Positions 1 to 8,384 are shown, numbered from the stretch's first letter. The stretch is DNA of 64,000 nucleotides from Mycolicibacillus trivialis (GCF_002102395.1 NZ_LQPZ01000008.1:62001-126000); one strand, 5' to 3'. Translations and numbers: made by a program. The notes: a model not told the origin generated them from the letters alone.

Positions 1-6
1 GCGTTG

Positions 7-756
7 ATGGGCCGGGCGAAGGACCAGCTGGCCGCCAACGTCGATGAGCCGGACTGGACCACCCGCCAGAAACTCGCACTGACCTGCCGCGCGCTGTTCG
101 ACCGCGGCCATGACTCCGGTCTGGCCGGTCAGATCACCGCCCGGGCCGAAGAACCCGGCACGTACTACACCCAGCGGCTGGGCTTGGGTTTCGACGAGAT
201 CACCGAGGACAACCTGCTCGTCGTCGACGAGGACCTCAACGTCCTCGAAGGCGACGGCATGGCCAACCCGGCGAACCGGTTCCACAGCTGGATCTACCGG
301 GCGCGACCCGACGTGAACTGCATCGTGCACACCCACCCGTTCCACGTCGCGGCGCTGTCCATGCTTGAGACCCCGCTGGTGGTCTCGCAGATGGACACCA
401 CCCCGCTATACGACGACTGCGCGTTCCTCAAGGACTGGCCGGGGGTGCCGGTCGGCAACGAAGAGGGCGACATCATCGCGGCCGCGCTGGGGGACAAGCG
501 CGCGATCCTGTTGGCCCATCACGGGCAGATCGTCGTCGGCGCCAGTGTGGAGGAGGCCTGCACACTCGGCGTGCTCATCGAGCGCGCCGCCCAGCTGCAG
601 TTGGCCGCCATGGCCGCCGGGCCCATCGCGCCGCTGCCGGAGAAACTGGCCCGCGAGGCCCACGACTGGACCTCGACGCCGCAACGCAGCAGAGCCAACT
701 TCGCCTACTACGCGCGTCGGGCGCTGGCGCGCCACCCCGACGCGATCACCGCCTGA
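7..756 (+). CDS. Class II aldolase/adducin family protein
   Basis: About 249 residues with the class II aldolase fold signature: an HTHP zinc-site motif (histidines near residues 108 and 110) and an HHG motif near 171-173. Family members are zinc-dependent cytosolic lyases acting on sugar phosphates or related keto acids. Where fuculose-phosphate aldolase has its catalytic glutamate just before RFH, this protein reads PANRFH, so classical aldolase chemistry is uncertain. ATG 7 was chosen directly after a TTG at 4; the frame is open to the window edge, so the true start could lie outside. The DapA-family gene begins 27 nt downstream, suggesting a two-gene catabolic unit. The substrate cannot be inferred. 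Confidence 0.82.
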   Translation: MGRAKDQLAANVDEPDWTTRQKLALTCRALFDRGHDSGLAGQITARAEEPGTYYTQRLGLGFDEITEDNLLVVDEDLNVLEGDGMANPANRFHSWIYRARPDVNCIVHTHPFHVAALSMLETPLVVSQMDTTPLYDDCAFLKDWPGVPVGNEEGDIIAAALGDKRAILLAHHGQIVVGASVEEACTLGVLIERAAQLQLAAMAAGPIAPLPEKLAREAHDWTSTPQRSRANFAYYARRALARHPDAITA

Positions 757-783
757 GACCCGACCCGACCGAGGAGCCAGCCC

Positions 784-1668
784 GTGTCCGACATCCGCGA
801 CGTCATCGCCTACCCGGTCACCCCGTTCACCGCCGACGGGATCGACACCACCCGATTGGCGGGCCTGGTCAAACGGCTGGTCGCCGACGGTGTGCACGCC
901 ATGGCCCCGCTGGGCAGCACCGGTGAGCTGGCCTACCTCGACGACGCGGAGTTCGACACCGTCGTGGACACCACGATCGCCGCGGTCGACGGGGCGGTGC
1001 CGGTGCTGGTCGGGGTCTCGGCGATGACCACCGCGGAAACAGTGCGCCGTGCGCGCTACGCCCAGCAGGCCGGCGCCGATGCGGTGCAGGTGGTGCCGGT
1101 GTCCTACTGGAAGCTCAACGACCGCGAGATCACCGAGCACTTCCGGGCGGTCTCCGACGCGATCGACATCCCGATCATGGCCTACAACAACCCGGCGACC
1201 GCCGGAGTCGACATGAGCCCGGAGTTGCTGGTCTCGATGTTCGAGTCGATCGAACACGTCACCATGGTCAAGGAATCCACCGGGGACCTGCGCAGGATGC
1301 AGCGGATCACCGAACTCAGCGACGGGTTGCTGCCGTTCTACAACGGCAGCAACCCGCTGGTGCTCGACGCGCTACGGGCCGGTGCGACCGGTTGGTGCAC
1401 CTCGGCGCCCAACCTGGTCGCGCAGCCCTGCCTGGATCTGGTCGCCGCGGTACGGGCCGGTGAGCAGGAGAAAGCGCAGGCGCTCTATGACCGGCTGAAC
1501 CCGCTGCTGGAGTTCATCGTTGCGGGCGGGTTGGCCACCACCGTCAAGGCGGGATTGGAGTTGCTGGGTGAGTCCGCCGGCGACCCGCGCCGACCGCTGT
1601 TGCCGCTGGACAGTGCCGGCCGAGACCGGCTGCAGGCAATCCTGGACAGGCTCGCTTCCGGCGCCTGA
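784..1668 (+). CDS. Dihydrodipicolinate synthase/N-acetylneuraminate lyase family protein
   Basis: 294 residues forming the DapA-type (beta/alpha)8 barrel. The pyruvate-binding GSTGE motif is at 44-48, the YNNP tyrosine at 134 and the Schiff-base lysine at 163 in VKEST. Members condense or cleave pyruvate with an aldehyde or keto acid. The biosynthetic dapA of mycobacteria is normally beside dapB or ftsK rather than an aldolase. I therefore infer a catabolic paralogue (sugar-acid or similar) working with the upstream class II aldolase-like protein. Starts at GTG 784 after GAGGAG. Enzyme class is clear; substrate is unknown. Confidence 0.85.
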   Translation: MSDIRDVIAYPVTPFTADGIDTTRLAGLVKRLVADGVHAMAPLGSTGELAYLDDAEFDTVVDTTIAAVDGAVPVLVGVSAMTTAETVRRARYAQQAGADAVQVVPVSYWKLNDREITEHFRAVSDAIDIPIMAYNNPATAGVDMSPELLVSMFESIEHVTMVKESTGDLRRMQRITELSDGLLPFYNGSNPLVLDALRAGATGWCTSAPNLVAQPCLDLVAAVRAGEQEKAQALYDRLNPLLEFIVAGGLATTVKAGLELLGESAGDPRRPLLPLDSAGRDRLQAILDRLASGA

Positions 1669-1698
1669 CGGGCGGGGAGAGAAGCGTTGAGGGTGAAA

Positions 1699-1718
1699 GC
1701 ACAGTCGATGCACTGTGC
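1699..1718. promoter_or_regulatory. 7-bp inverted repeat downstream of the DapA-family gene
   Basis: GCACAGT (1699-1705) and ACTGTGC (1712-1718) are perfect inverted arms around six bases, 31 nt past the stop codon. No T-run follows. It could be a weak terminator hairpin or a protein-binding site. Confidence 0.35.
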
Positions 1719-1758
1719 CCGCACAGGTCAGCGCGGTGACAGCGGCGTGGAGATGACC

Positions 1759-1772
1759 GCGTGTGCACACGC
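1759..1772. promoter_or_regulatory. 14-bp perfect palindrome
   Basis: GCGTGTGCACACGC is self-complementary over 14 bases with no spacer. It lies in the gene-free stretch before the PE gene. The form suits a dimeric regulator, but no regulator gene adjoins it. Confidence 0.35.
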
Positions 1773-2192
1773 TCAGGTATCCGGCACCGCGGCCCCGGGG
1801 GTTTTGCCCTGCTCTCGCGGCGTGACCGGACCACCGCACGGACGTCATCGAGACGGCCCGGGCACCCTCGTTAAGGAAGCGGTTAGCTTGAGCGAAGCGA
1901 CGCATCGATTGGCCGTCTGGGCTGCCGGCCGGGGTAGGGTAGTGAAAATCCGGCCAGGACCATGCCAAACGGTTCCCTGTGGCGGATCGGGGGTGTAGCG
2001 TTCCGGGCCATGGCCAGCGCGCTAGGCGGCGGGTTGGTCAGGGATCGCTAAGGTTCGCGACGATGGGGGTGGCGTGGATCACTATCGATTTGGCATAATC
2101 GCTACTCGGCGGCGCGTAAATAGCGTGGTGGTGCGGCAGCGCCAGTCGCCGATGTTCGGTTCGGTTCCGGGTTCGACCAAGGGGGTTACCGG

Positions 2193-2489
2193 GTGTATGT
2201 GAAGACTGAGCCGGCCGTGCTGATGGCAGCGGCCGGCAACCTCGAGGCGATCGGCGCTTCGATGAATGCGGGCAACGCCGCCGCGGCGGCCCCGACCACC
2301 GGGGTGGCTCCCGCCGCCGCCGACGAGGTCTCAGCGCTGACCGCGGCGCAGTTCTCCGCGCATGCGCAGATGTATCAGGCGATGGCAGCCCAGGCCGCGG
2401 CGATCCACGAGCAGTTCGTCAACACGTTGCGTACCAACGCCGCCGCCTACGCCAGCGCCGAGGCCGCCAACGCGGCCAGTGCTCAGTGA
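2193..2489 (+). CDS. PE family protein
   Basis: 98 residues, essentially a bare PE domain. It is an Ala-rich two-helix protein with a proline-glutamate near the N-terminus (KTEP) and the conserved block around AADEVSALTAAQF. The type VII signal YxxxE is visible as YASAE near the C-terminus. PE proteins pair with PPE partners and leave the cell as heterodimers through an ESX system. Start GTG 2193 is set by AAGGGGG at 2179-2185, seven bases upstream. The PPE gene begins 12 nt later, as in secreted PE-PPE pairs. No long C-terminal extension is present, so its role is probably as the PPE partner. Confidence 0.93.
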   Translation: MYVKTEPAVLMAAAGNLEAIGASMNAGNAAAAAPTTGVAPAAADEVSALTAAQFSAHAQMYQAMAAQAAAIHEQFVNTLRTNAAAYASAEAANAASAQ

Positions 2490-2501
2490 TCGGTAACTGA
2501 G

Positions 2502-3722
2502 ATGCTGGGGTTCGGGTTTCCATTCTTTCCTCCGGAGATCAACTCGTTTCTGATCTCCTCGGGCCCGGGTTCTGCGCCCATGCTGGAAGCCTCGGTTTCC
2601 TGGGAGAACCTCGCCGCCGAGCTCGAGACAACCGCCCAGACCATCCAATCCCTGACCGGCGGCCTGGTCGCGGAGTGGACGGGGCCGTCGGCGCTGGCGA
2701 TGGAAGGTGCGGTCAGCCCATATGTGGCCTGGCTGCACGAGTCATCGATCGAGGCCGCCGACGCGGGTGCACGGGCGGGAGCCGTCGCCGCCGCATTCGA
2801 ACAAGCGCGCACCACCTCGATTCCGCTGGCGATGGTGCTGGCCAACCGGGTTCGCCTGCTCACGCTGGTCTCAACCAACATCCTGGGCCAGAACACCGGC
2901 TTGATCGCCGCTTGCGAGGCCGAATACCAGATGTACTGGGCCGACGACGTGATGGCGATGCTGCAATACCAATCCGCTTCGCACGCCGCGCGACCGGCGA
3001 CCGAGCGGCAACATCCGCCGCCAACCGTCTCGCGGATGAGCACCGGCGAAGAAACCATGGTTGCTAAGCCGAGTCTGGCCACTGAAATTATGCCGAATCT
3101 CTCACTTCCGGAAATTCCCGGGCTCGGCAGCCTCGGAGATATCGGGACGTCGATCCCGATTCTTGGGGACGTATATAGCATCGTCAGCAATCCCGCCAGC
3201 ATCCTGACCACGCCGGGGATGAGTTCGGCCTCCGAGCTGTTCAACATTCCCGCCCGGATGATGACCGCCCCGGTCAGCATGCTCACCAGCCTGACCCGCG
3301 GGGGCGGCACCGGGGGCACCGGGTTGGGCGGTCTCGGCCAGCTCGGCGGTGGCGGCACCAGCTCACTGCTGGACGCCATCAACGAGATGGTCAGCGGCAA
3401 ACTGCAGGGCCTGACCTCCGGGCTGAGCAACCAGCTGTCCTCGTGGGGCTCGCAGATCGGCCAGCAGGTCGGCGCCCAGCTGGCCAACGCCTCGCGCATC
3501 GGCGGTCTCTCGGTGCCCGACGGCGCCATCCAGACCATCACCCGCGCGCTGCCGGTGCCGCCGGCCACCACGGTGGTCTCACCGACCACCGTCCAGGCGG
3601 GCATGCCCGGCGGGCCGTTCGCCCAGGCGATGATGGGCGCACTGGCCGGACGCGGCTTCGGCGGCCTGGGCTCGATGGCCAAGGCCGGCGCCAAGGCCGC
3701 CGCGTCAGCCAAGGGCGGCTGA
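2502..3722 (+). CDS. PPE family protein, SVP-like subgroup
   Basis: 406 residues. The PPE domain occupies about the first 180, with FPPEINS near residue 8 and the WxG turn as EWTGPS near 60. The C-terminal half is Gly/Ser/Ala-rich and carries GGLSVPD near 330. This resembles the GxxSVPxxW motif of PPE-SVP proteins but lacks the tryptophan. PPE-SVP members are typical ESX-5 substrates at the cell envelope or outside. It follows the PE gene by 12 nt and precedes two Esx genes, the arrangement of ESX-5-linked quartets. Bases 3060-3200 are visibly less GC-rich than the flanks. Confidence 0.92.
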   Translation: MLGFGFPFFPPEINSFLISSGPGSAPMLEASVSWENLAAELETTAQTIQSLTGGLVAEWTGPSALAMEGAVSPYVAWLHESSIEAADAGARAGAVAAAFEQARTTSIPLAMVLANRVRLLTLVSTNILGQNTGLIAACEAEYQMYWADDVMAMLQYQSASHAARPATERQHPPPTVSRMSTGEETMVAKPSLATEIMPNLSLPEIPGLGSLGDIGTSIPILGDVYSIVSNPASILTTPGMSSASELFNIPARMMTAPVSMLTSLTRGGGTGGTGLGGLGQLGGGGTSSLLDAINEMVSGKLQGLTSGLSNQLSSWGSQIGQQVGAQLANASRIGGLSVPDGAIQTITRALPVPPATTVVSPTTVQAGMPGGPFAQAMMGALAGRGFGGLGSMAKAGAKAAASAKGG

Positions 3723-3738
3723 CACGCGGCCCCCTGAA

Positions 3739-3751
3739 CTCGCTAGGCGAG
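3739..3751 (+). promoter_or_regulatory. Small inverted repeat between PPE and esx genes
   Basis: CTCGC-TAG-GCGAG forms a 5-bp stem 17 nt after the PPE stop and 40 nt before the next start. It could be an RNA processing or attenuation point; support is weak. Confidence 0.25.
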
Positions 3752-3791
3752 CAACACAACTCACGACCACAGGTTTCAAAGGAGATTGATC

Positions 3792-4088
3792 ATGGCAGCT
3801 CGTTTTATGACCGATCCGCAGATGATGCGGGATATGGCGGGGCGTTTTGAGGTGCATGCTCAGACGGTGGAGGATGAGGCGCGGCGGATGTTCATGTCGT
3901 CGCAGAACATCTCGGGTGCCGGGTGGAGTGGTATCGCGGAGCGGACGTCGTTGGACACGATGGGGCAGATGCAGGCGGCGTTTCGCAACATCGTGAACAT
4001 GTTGCACGGGGTGCGTGACGGGTTGATTCGTGACGCCAATGTGTATGAGCAGCAGGAAGCTGCGGCGCAGTCGAGCCTGAGCAGCTGA
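3792..4088 (+). CDS. WXG100 protein, EsxM-like (QILSS-type) ESX substrate
   Basis: 98 residues, matching in length and pattern the M. tuberculosis EsxM/EsxI/EsxJ/EsxK/EsxP group. The WxG turn is at GAGWSG (about 42) and the C-terminal YxxxE signal is YEQQE. The protein should form a helical-hairpin heterodimer with the EsxN-like product of the next gene and be exported by ESX-5. ATG 3792 is fixed by AAAGGAGA at 3778-3785; the TTG at 3786 lies too close to the SD. Codons end in G or T far more often than in the neighbouring PPE gene. Name confidence is for the subgroup, not for a specific orthologue. Confidence 0.92.
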   Translation: MAARFMTDPQMMRDMAGRFEVHAQTVEDEARRMFMSSQNISGAGWSGIAERTSLDTMGQMQAAFRNIVNMLHGVRDGLIRDANVYEQQEAAAQSSLSS

Positions 4089-4119
4089 CGACCACTTCGG
4101 TTTTGGAAGGGATAAGCAG

Positions 4120-4404
4120 ATGACGATCAATTACCAGTTCGGTGATGTCAATGCCCATGGGGCGATGATCAGGGCGCAGGCGGCGTCGTTGGAGGCCGAG
4201 CACCAGGCGATCATTCGGGATGTGTTGATGGCCGGGGACTTTTGGGGTGGTGCCGGTTCGGCGGCGTGCCAGGAGTTCATCGCGCAGTTGGGTCGTAACT
4301 TCCAGGTGATCTACCAGCAGGCCAACGACCACGGCGCCAAGGTGCAGAACGCGGGCAACAACATGTCGTCCACCGACAGCGCGGTCGGCTCCAGCTGGCT
4401 GTAA
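4120..4404 (+). CDS. WXG100 protein, EsxN-like (Mtb9.9-type) ESX substrate
   Basis: 94 residues, opening with MTINYQFGDV and carrying the WxG turn as DFWGGAG (about 42-45), very like the EsxN/EsxI/EsxL/EsxO/EsxV group. It is the expected partner of the EsxM-like protein, whose stop is 31 nt upstream; GGAAGGG supplies the SD. Secreted dimers of this group are known T-cell antigens in M. tuberculosis. The first half of the gene uses T- and G-ending codons, while the last 120 bases return to the C-ending habit of the genome. That suggests a recombination join within the gene. Confidence 0.93.
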   Translation: MTINYQFGDVNAHGAMIRAQAASLEAEHQAIIRDVLMAGDFWGGAGSAACQEFIAQLGRNFQVIYQQANDHGAKVQNAGNNMSSTDSAVGSSWL

Positions 4405-4419
4405 CCCGCACCGGCACGA

Positions 4420-4451
4420 CGAAGCCCCCGCCCGAACAGGTGGGGGCTTCG
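4420..4451 (+). terminator. Strong hairpin terminator after the esx pair
   Basis: CGAAGCCCCC (4420-4429) pairs perfectly with GGGGGCTTCG (4442-4451), and two further C-G pairs can form inside the loop. It begins 15 nt past the EsxN-like stop. There is no U-tract, as often in mycobacteria. It may also serve the converging protease gene ending at 4516. Confidence 0.75.
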
Positions 4452-4515
4452 CCGTTGGAGGGGCTGCGCCGTTGGAGGCGACGCCGTCGGGACAGTGCCG
4501 TTGGGTCGCCGGGCC

Positions 4516-5400
4516 TCAGCCCAGGTCCTGCGTGGCGAAGGTGTCGCACTTCGCCGGCTCACCGCTCTGGTAGCCGACGGTGAACCAGTGCTGCCGCTGC
4601 TCGGAAGATCCGTGGGTCCACGCATCCGGGTTGATGCGCCCGGTCATCGACTCCTGGATCCGGTCGTCGCCGACCGACGCCGCCGCCGACAGTGCGTCGG
4701 CGATGTCCTGATCGCTCAGCGGCTGCAGGAACGGCTCACCGGTGCTTTCATCCTTGGTGATCGCCGCGTAGTGCGCCCACACCCCGGCGTAGCAGTCGGC
4801 CTGCAACTCGGTGCGCACCCCCGCGCCGGTGGCCCCCTTGGCGCCGCTCTGCGCCCGCCCCAGCGTCCCGGCCAGGTTCTGCACATGGTGGCCGTACTCG
4901 TGCGCCACCACATATTCCTGCGCCAATGCGCCGCTGCTGGAGCCGAATTGGTCGACCAGCACCTGGAAGAAGTCGGTGTCGAAGTAGGCGGTCTGGTCCG
5001 CCGGGCAGTAGAACGGGCCGACCTCGCTGGTCGCCATGCCGCACCCGGTGTTCACCTGGCCGCTGAACAGCCGCATGCTGGGTCGCTTGTAACCGGGCAA
5101 CAACTGCGCCCAGGTCGCGTCCACCGAGTTGCCGGTCGCCACGACCCGGCACTGCACGTACTTGTTGGCGTCCGCACCGGTCTTGCACTTGTTCAAGTCG
5201 AAACCCGGCGCCACGTCGCTGGGGGCGCTCGCCTCCGGCGGCATCACCTCGCCGGGGTCCACCCCGAGGAACATCGCCACCACCACCACGAGCAGGCCGG
5301 CCAACCCGCCGCCCATGGCCATTCCGCGGCCGCCCCCGCCTCGCCCGCCGGTGGCCCGGGTGGTGCTGGTGTCGATGTTGACACCCTCGTTGAAGGTCAT
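4516..5400 (-). CDS. Membrane-anchored zinc metallopeptidase, YpfJ/Zn_peptidase_2 family
   Basis: 294 residues. A Gly-rich N-terminus (19-32) leads into one membrane helix (about 31-47). The outer catalytic domain has HEYGHH with zinc histidines 167 and 171 and glutamate 168, followed by the family ELQADC motif near 198-203. Several cysteines (72, 84, 120, 132, 203) may form disulfides outside the membrane. It corresponds in position and type to M. tuberculosis Rv2575. The substrate is unknown. The SRPBCC gene lies 134 nt upstream on the same strand. Start ATG 5400 has a GGAG about seven bases before it. Confidence 0.88.
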   Translation of the reverse strand: MTFNEGVNIDTSTTRATGGRGGGGRGMAMGGGLAGLLVVVVAMFLGVDPGEVMPPEASAPSDVAPGFDLNKCKTGADANKYVQCRVVATGNSVDATWAQLLPGYKRPSMRLFSGQVNTGCGMATSEVGPFYCPADQTAYFDTDFFQVLVDQFGSSSGALAQEYVVAHEYGHHVQNLAGTLGRAQSGAKGATGAGVRTELQADCYAGVWAHYAAITKDESTGEPFLQPLSDQDIADALSAAASVGDDRIQESMTGRINPDAWTHGSSEQRQHWFTVGYQSGEPAKCDTFATQDLG

Positions 5401-5534
5401 CGCAGGCTCCGTCGCTCACAGGTTTTCTGGGCGGACCGCGCTTCCGGCACGGCCGACCTCAGCTTCGCACACGTTGGCGTGCGCGCGCCCGCGTTGCCGG
5501 TGTCTTCGGCAATCGCGGGGGCCACAGCGGCGCG

Positions 5535-6047
5535 CTACACCGCAGCGAATCGCCGGTCGGTGTAGCGCCGCAACCGGACCAGGAACCACTTGAGCATCAC
5601 GTTCATCACCGGCCGCGCCACCACCATCGCCAGCCGGGCCGGGCCCAGCGGTTTGAGCGCCATCGTCCAGGTCAGCCGGCAGCCCTGCGCCGTCGACTCC
5701 ACCCGATAGCTCTCGGCGAACGCCCCCACCGCCTTGGTGGAGGACTCGTTGAACCGGAACGCCAGGAACGTGTACGGCTCCCAGGCGATGAACTCCTCGT
5801 AGCCGACGATCCCGCCGCGCATCGTGACCGTCCGGGTGGTCCCCACCCCGTAGGGCGCCGGGCTGGTCCAGGTGACGTCGGTGATCACCGACGCCCACTG
5901 CGGCCACGACCCGGCGTCGGCGAGCACCTCGAACAACTGCTCGGGGGTGATGGCCAACTCGACGCTGTTGGCGAAGCGGTACGGCGCCGTGTCGATGAAC
6001 CCGACGTCGACGCGCTGGCAGGGATGCTTCTTGTTCTTCAGGCCCAC
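5535..6047 (-). CDS. SRPBCC (START-like) family protein
   Basis: 170 residues with the helix-grip fold pattern of polyketide cyclase/dehydrase-like proteins: an early SVELAITPEQLFEVL helix block, then alternating strands and a long C-terminal helix. Such proteins bind hydrophobic ligands in a cavity. No catalytic residue can be assigned. It matches Rv2574 in neighbourhood (next to Rv2575 and aspS). Start GTG 6047 is supported by GGAGG seven bases upstream. The C-terminal half of the last helix is basic and hydrophobic, perhaps membrane-associated. Specific ligand unknown. Confidence 0.8.
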   Translation of the reverse strand: MGLKNKKHPCQRVDVGFIDTAPYRFANSVELAITPEQLFEVLADAGSWPQWASVITDVTWTSPAPYGVGTTRTVTMRGGIVGYEEFIAWEPYTFLAFRFNESSTKAVGAFAESYRVESTAQGCRLTWTMALKPLGPARLAMVVARPVMNVMLKWFLVRLRRYTDRRFAAV

Positions 6048-6119
6048 CTGTAAACCTCCGGTCCGATGACCCCCAGCCCATCACATGCCGCCCCGGCGCA
6101 CCACACCGCCCGGCAGCCT

Positions 6120-6125
6120 TAGACT
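6120..6125 (+). promoter_or_regulatory. Candidate -10 element for aspS
   Basis: TAGACT fits the mycobacterial TANNNT -10. A start near 6132 would give a leader of about 30 bases containing the GAGGAG ribosome site. Confidence 0.5.
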
Positions 6126-6162
6126 GGTCAATCGTTTCCCGCCCCGCCCTCGAGGAGTAGCT

Positions 6163-7926
6163 GTGCTGCGCAGTCACAACGCCGGTTCCCTGCGATCCGC
6201 CCACGCCGGGCAGCAGGTCACCCTGGCCGGCTGGGTGGCGCGCCGCCGCGACCACGGCGGGGTCATCTTCATCGACCTGCGCGACGCCTCCGGGGTGGCG
6301 CAGGTGGTCTTCCGCGACGACGCCGTGCTCGACGAGGCCCACCGGCTGCGCGCCGAATTCTGCATCGCCGTGACCGGTGTGGTCGAGATCCGCCCGGAGG
6401 GCAACGCCAACCCCGAGATCCCCACCGGGGACATCGAGGTCAACGTCACCGGCCTCGACGTGCTCGGCGAAGCCGCACCGCTGCCCTTCCAACTCGACGA
6501 GGCACCGGGGGAGGAGGCCCGGCTGCGGCACCGCTACCTGGACCTGCGCCGGGACGGCCCCGGCGCGGCGCTCCGGCTGCGCTCCCGGGTCAACGCCGCA
6601 GCCCGCGCGGTGCTGGCAGCCCGCGACTTCATCGAGATCGAGACCCCGACGCTGACCCGCTCCACGCCCGAGGGCGCCCGCGACTTCCTGGTCCCGGCCC
6701 GGCTGCGGCCGGGCACCTTCTACGCGCTGCCGCAGAGCCCGCAGCTGTTCAAACAGCTGCTGATGGTGGCCGGCATGGAGCGCTACTACCAGATCGCCCG
6801 CTGCTACCGCGACGAAGACTTCCGCGCCGACCGCCAGCCCGAGTTTACCCAGCTCGACCTGGAGATGAGCTTCGTCGACGCCGAGGACGTCATCGCCGTC
6901 GCCGAGGAGATCCTCGCCGCCCTGTGGGCGCTGATCGGCTACGACCTGCCCACCCCGCTGCCCCGGATCAGCTACGCCGACGCGATGCGCCGGTTCGGCA
7001 CCGACAAACCCGATCTGCGGTTCGGGCTGGAACTGGTCGAGTGCACCGAGTTCTTCCACGACACCCCGTTCCGGGTGTTCCAGGCGCCCTACGTCGGCGC
7101 GGTGGTCATGCCCGGCGGGGCGTCCCAGCCGCGCCGCACGCTCGACGGCTGGCAGGAATGGGCCAAGCAGCGCGGCGCCAAAGGCCTGGCCTACGTCCTG
7201 ATCGGCGAGGACGGCGAGCTGGGCGGCCCGGTCGCCAAGAACCTGTCCGACACCGAGCGGGCCGGACTGGCCGGGCACGTCGGCGCGGCACCCGGCGACT
7301 GCGTCTTCTTCGCGGCCGGGCCGATCAAGGCGTCGCGGGCGCTGCTGGGCGCCGCGCGCGGGGAGATCGCCCACCGCCTCGACCTCATCGATCCCGCCGC
7401 CTGGGCGTTCACCTGGGTGGTGGACCCGCCGCTGTTCGAGCCGGTTGACGAGGCCACCGCCGCCGGTGACGTGGCCGTCGGCTCCGGGGCCTGGACCGCG
7501 GTGCACCACGCGTTCACCGCCCCCAAGACCGACTCGGCCGCCGCCCTCACCGCCGACCCCGGCGCTGTCATCGCCGACGCCTACGACATCGTCTGCAACG
7601 GCAACGAGATCGGCGGCGGCTCGCTGCGCATCCACCGCCGGGACGTCCAGGAGCAGGTGTTCGCGGTCATGGGCATCGACGCCGACCAGGCCCAGGAGAA
7701 GTTCGGCTTCCTGCTCGACGCGTTCACCTACGGCGCACCGCCGCACGGCGGGATCGCCTTCGGGTGGGACCGGATCACCGCACTGCTGGCCGGGGTGGAC
7801 TCGATCCGCGAGGTCATCGCGTTCCCGAAATCCGGTGGCGGTGTCGACCCGCTCACCGACGCGCCGGCCCCGATCACCCCGCAGCAACGCAAAGAATCCG
7901 GGATCGACGCCGCGCCGCAGACCTGA
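6163..7926 (+). CDS. aspS: Aspartyl-tRNA synthetase
   Basis: 587 residues from GTG 6163, which has GAGGAG at 6152-6157; an upstream in-frame codon at 6085 would add 26 unlike residues. The protein opens with the OB-fold anticodon domain ([13 protein letters not shown] near 20-32). The class II catalytic core follows, with motif 2 as [13 protein letters not shown] and motif 3 as GGIAFGWDR near the end. A bacterial GAD insertion lies between the motifs. It charges tRNA-Asp. In mycobacteria this enzyme is generally non-discriminating and also makes Asp-tRNA-Asn for GatCAB; I assume the same here. Length fits the roughly 590-residue family. Confidence 0.98.
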   Translation: MLRSHNAGSLRSAHAGQQVTLAGWVARRRDHGGVIFIDLRDASGVAQVVFRDDAVLDEAHRLRAEFCIAVTGVVEIRPEGNANPEIPTGDIEVNVTGLDVLGEAAPLPFQLDEAPGEEARLRHRYLDLRRDGPGAALRLRSRVNAAARAVLAARDFIEIETPTLTRSTPEGARDFLVPARLRPGTFYALPQSPQLFKQLLMVAGMERYYQIARCYRDEDFRADRQPEFTQLDLEMSFVDAEDVIAVAEEILAALWALIGYDLPTPLPRISYADAMRRFGTDKPDLRFGLELVECTEFFHDTPFRVFQAPYVGAVVMPGGASQPRRTLDGWQEWAKQRGAKGLAYVLIGEDGELGGPVAKNLSDTERAGLAGHVGAAPGDCVFFAAGPIKASRALLGAARGEIAHRLDLIDPAAWAFTWVVDPPLFEPVDEATAAGDVAVGSGAWTAVHHAFTAPKTDSAAALTADPGAVIADAYDIVCNGNEIGGGSLRIHRRDVQEQVFAVMGIDADQAQEKFGFLLDAFTYGAPPHGGIAFGWDRITALLAGVDSIREVIAFPKSGGGVDPLTDAPAPITPQQRKESGIDAAPQT

Positions 7927-7928
7927 AC

Positions 7929-7943
7929 CGCCGCGAAGCGGCG
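7929..7943. terminator. Hairpin between convergent aspS and YjbR-family genes
   Basis: CGCCGC-GAA-GCGGCG is a perfect 6-bp stem with a three-base loop, sitting exactly in the 19-nt gap between two convergent stop codons. It could terminate both transcripts. Confidence 0.55.
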
Positions 7944-7945
7944 CC

Positions 7946-8338
7946 TCAGCCGCGCCGGCCGCGATATTCCCGGGTCACCGTCCGGGGCGCCTGCACCAGC
8001 CAGGCGCCGGTGATGATCTCCTCGAGCTCGGCCACGCCGATCGCAGCCAGCCGGACCAGCACCACCGGGTAGCCGTCGAAGTGCGGCGTGGTGAAGAACA
8101 CCGCGGGCCGCTCGGCGATCAGCGCCGCCTTGGCCGCCTCGTCGGGGACCCGGGCCGCCAGGATGTCGCCGCCGTCGGCGCCGCCGGCCCCGGGCCGGGC
8201 GTAGTGATGGCGGTCGGAGTGGCGCGGGGGGCGTTCCCACACCACCAGCTTCTTCCCGACCCGCCAGTCGCGTCCGGCACACCGCTCGGTCAGCGGCAGC
8301 GCGTCCACCAGCCGGGCGACGTCCCGCCACGTGGCCAC
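7946..8338 (-). CDS. MmcQ/YjbR family protein
   Basis: 130 residues. The CyaY-like/YjbR fold is recognisable from an early GRDWRVGKKLVVWER segment and a late HFDGYPVVLVRL segment. Family proteins have a double-psi/CyaY-like architecture and are sometimes called DNA-binding, but their function is undefined. Position beside aspS matches M. tuberculosis Rv2570. GTG 8338 was used; an ATG overlaps it in another frame. It converges on aspS with only 19 nt between stops. I see no operon partner on the minus strand, since the next minus-strand gene ends 46 nt upstream. Confidence 0.8.
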   Translation of the reverse strand: MATWRDVARLVDALPLTERCAGRDWRVGKKLVVWERPPRHSDRHHYARPGAGGADGGDILAARVPDEAAKAALIAERPAVFFTTPHFDGYPVVLVRLAAIGVAELEEIITGAWLVQAPRTVTREYRGRRG

Positions 8339-8384
8339 ATGCCGATTCTGCCCCGAAATCGCCGATCCGCCGGGCGATTTCCGG

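Larger units (their letters stand above)
1669..2192. other. Gene-free stretch between lyase genes and PE/PPE/Esx cluster
   Basis: About 520 bases without a convincing gene. The only forward frame of note (1687-1998) has no family-like sequence. The stretch holds the two palindromes listed separately and a slightly AT-richer part (about 2080-2125, including TTGGCATAAT) that may contain the PE promoter. I could not pair a confident -35 and -10. Confidence 0.5.

Noticed and set aside
1687..1998. Forward frame of 103 codons in the gap before the PE gene
   Set aside because: No recognisable motif, no SD, poor codon pattern and two palindromes inside it.
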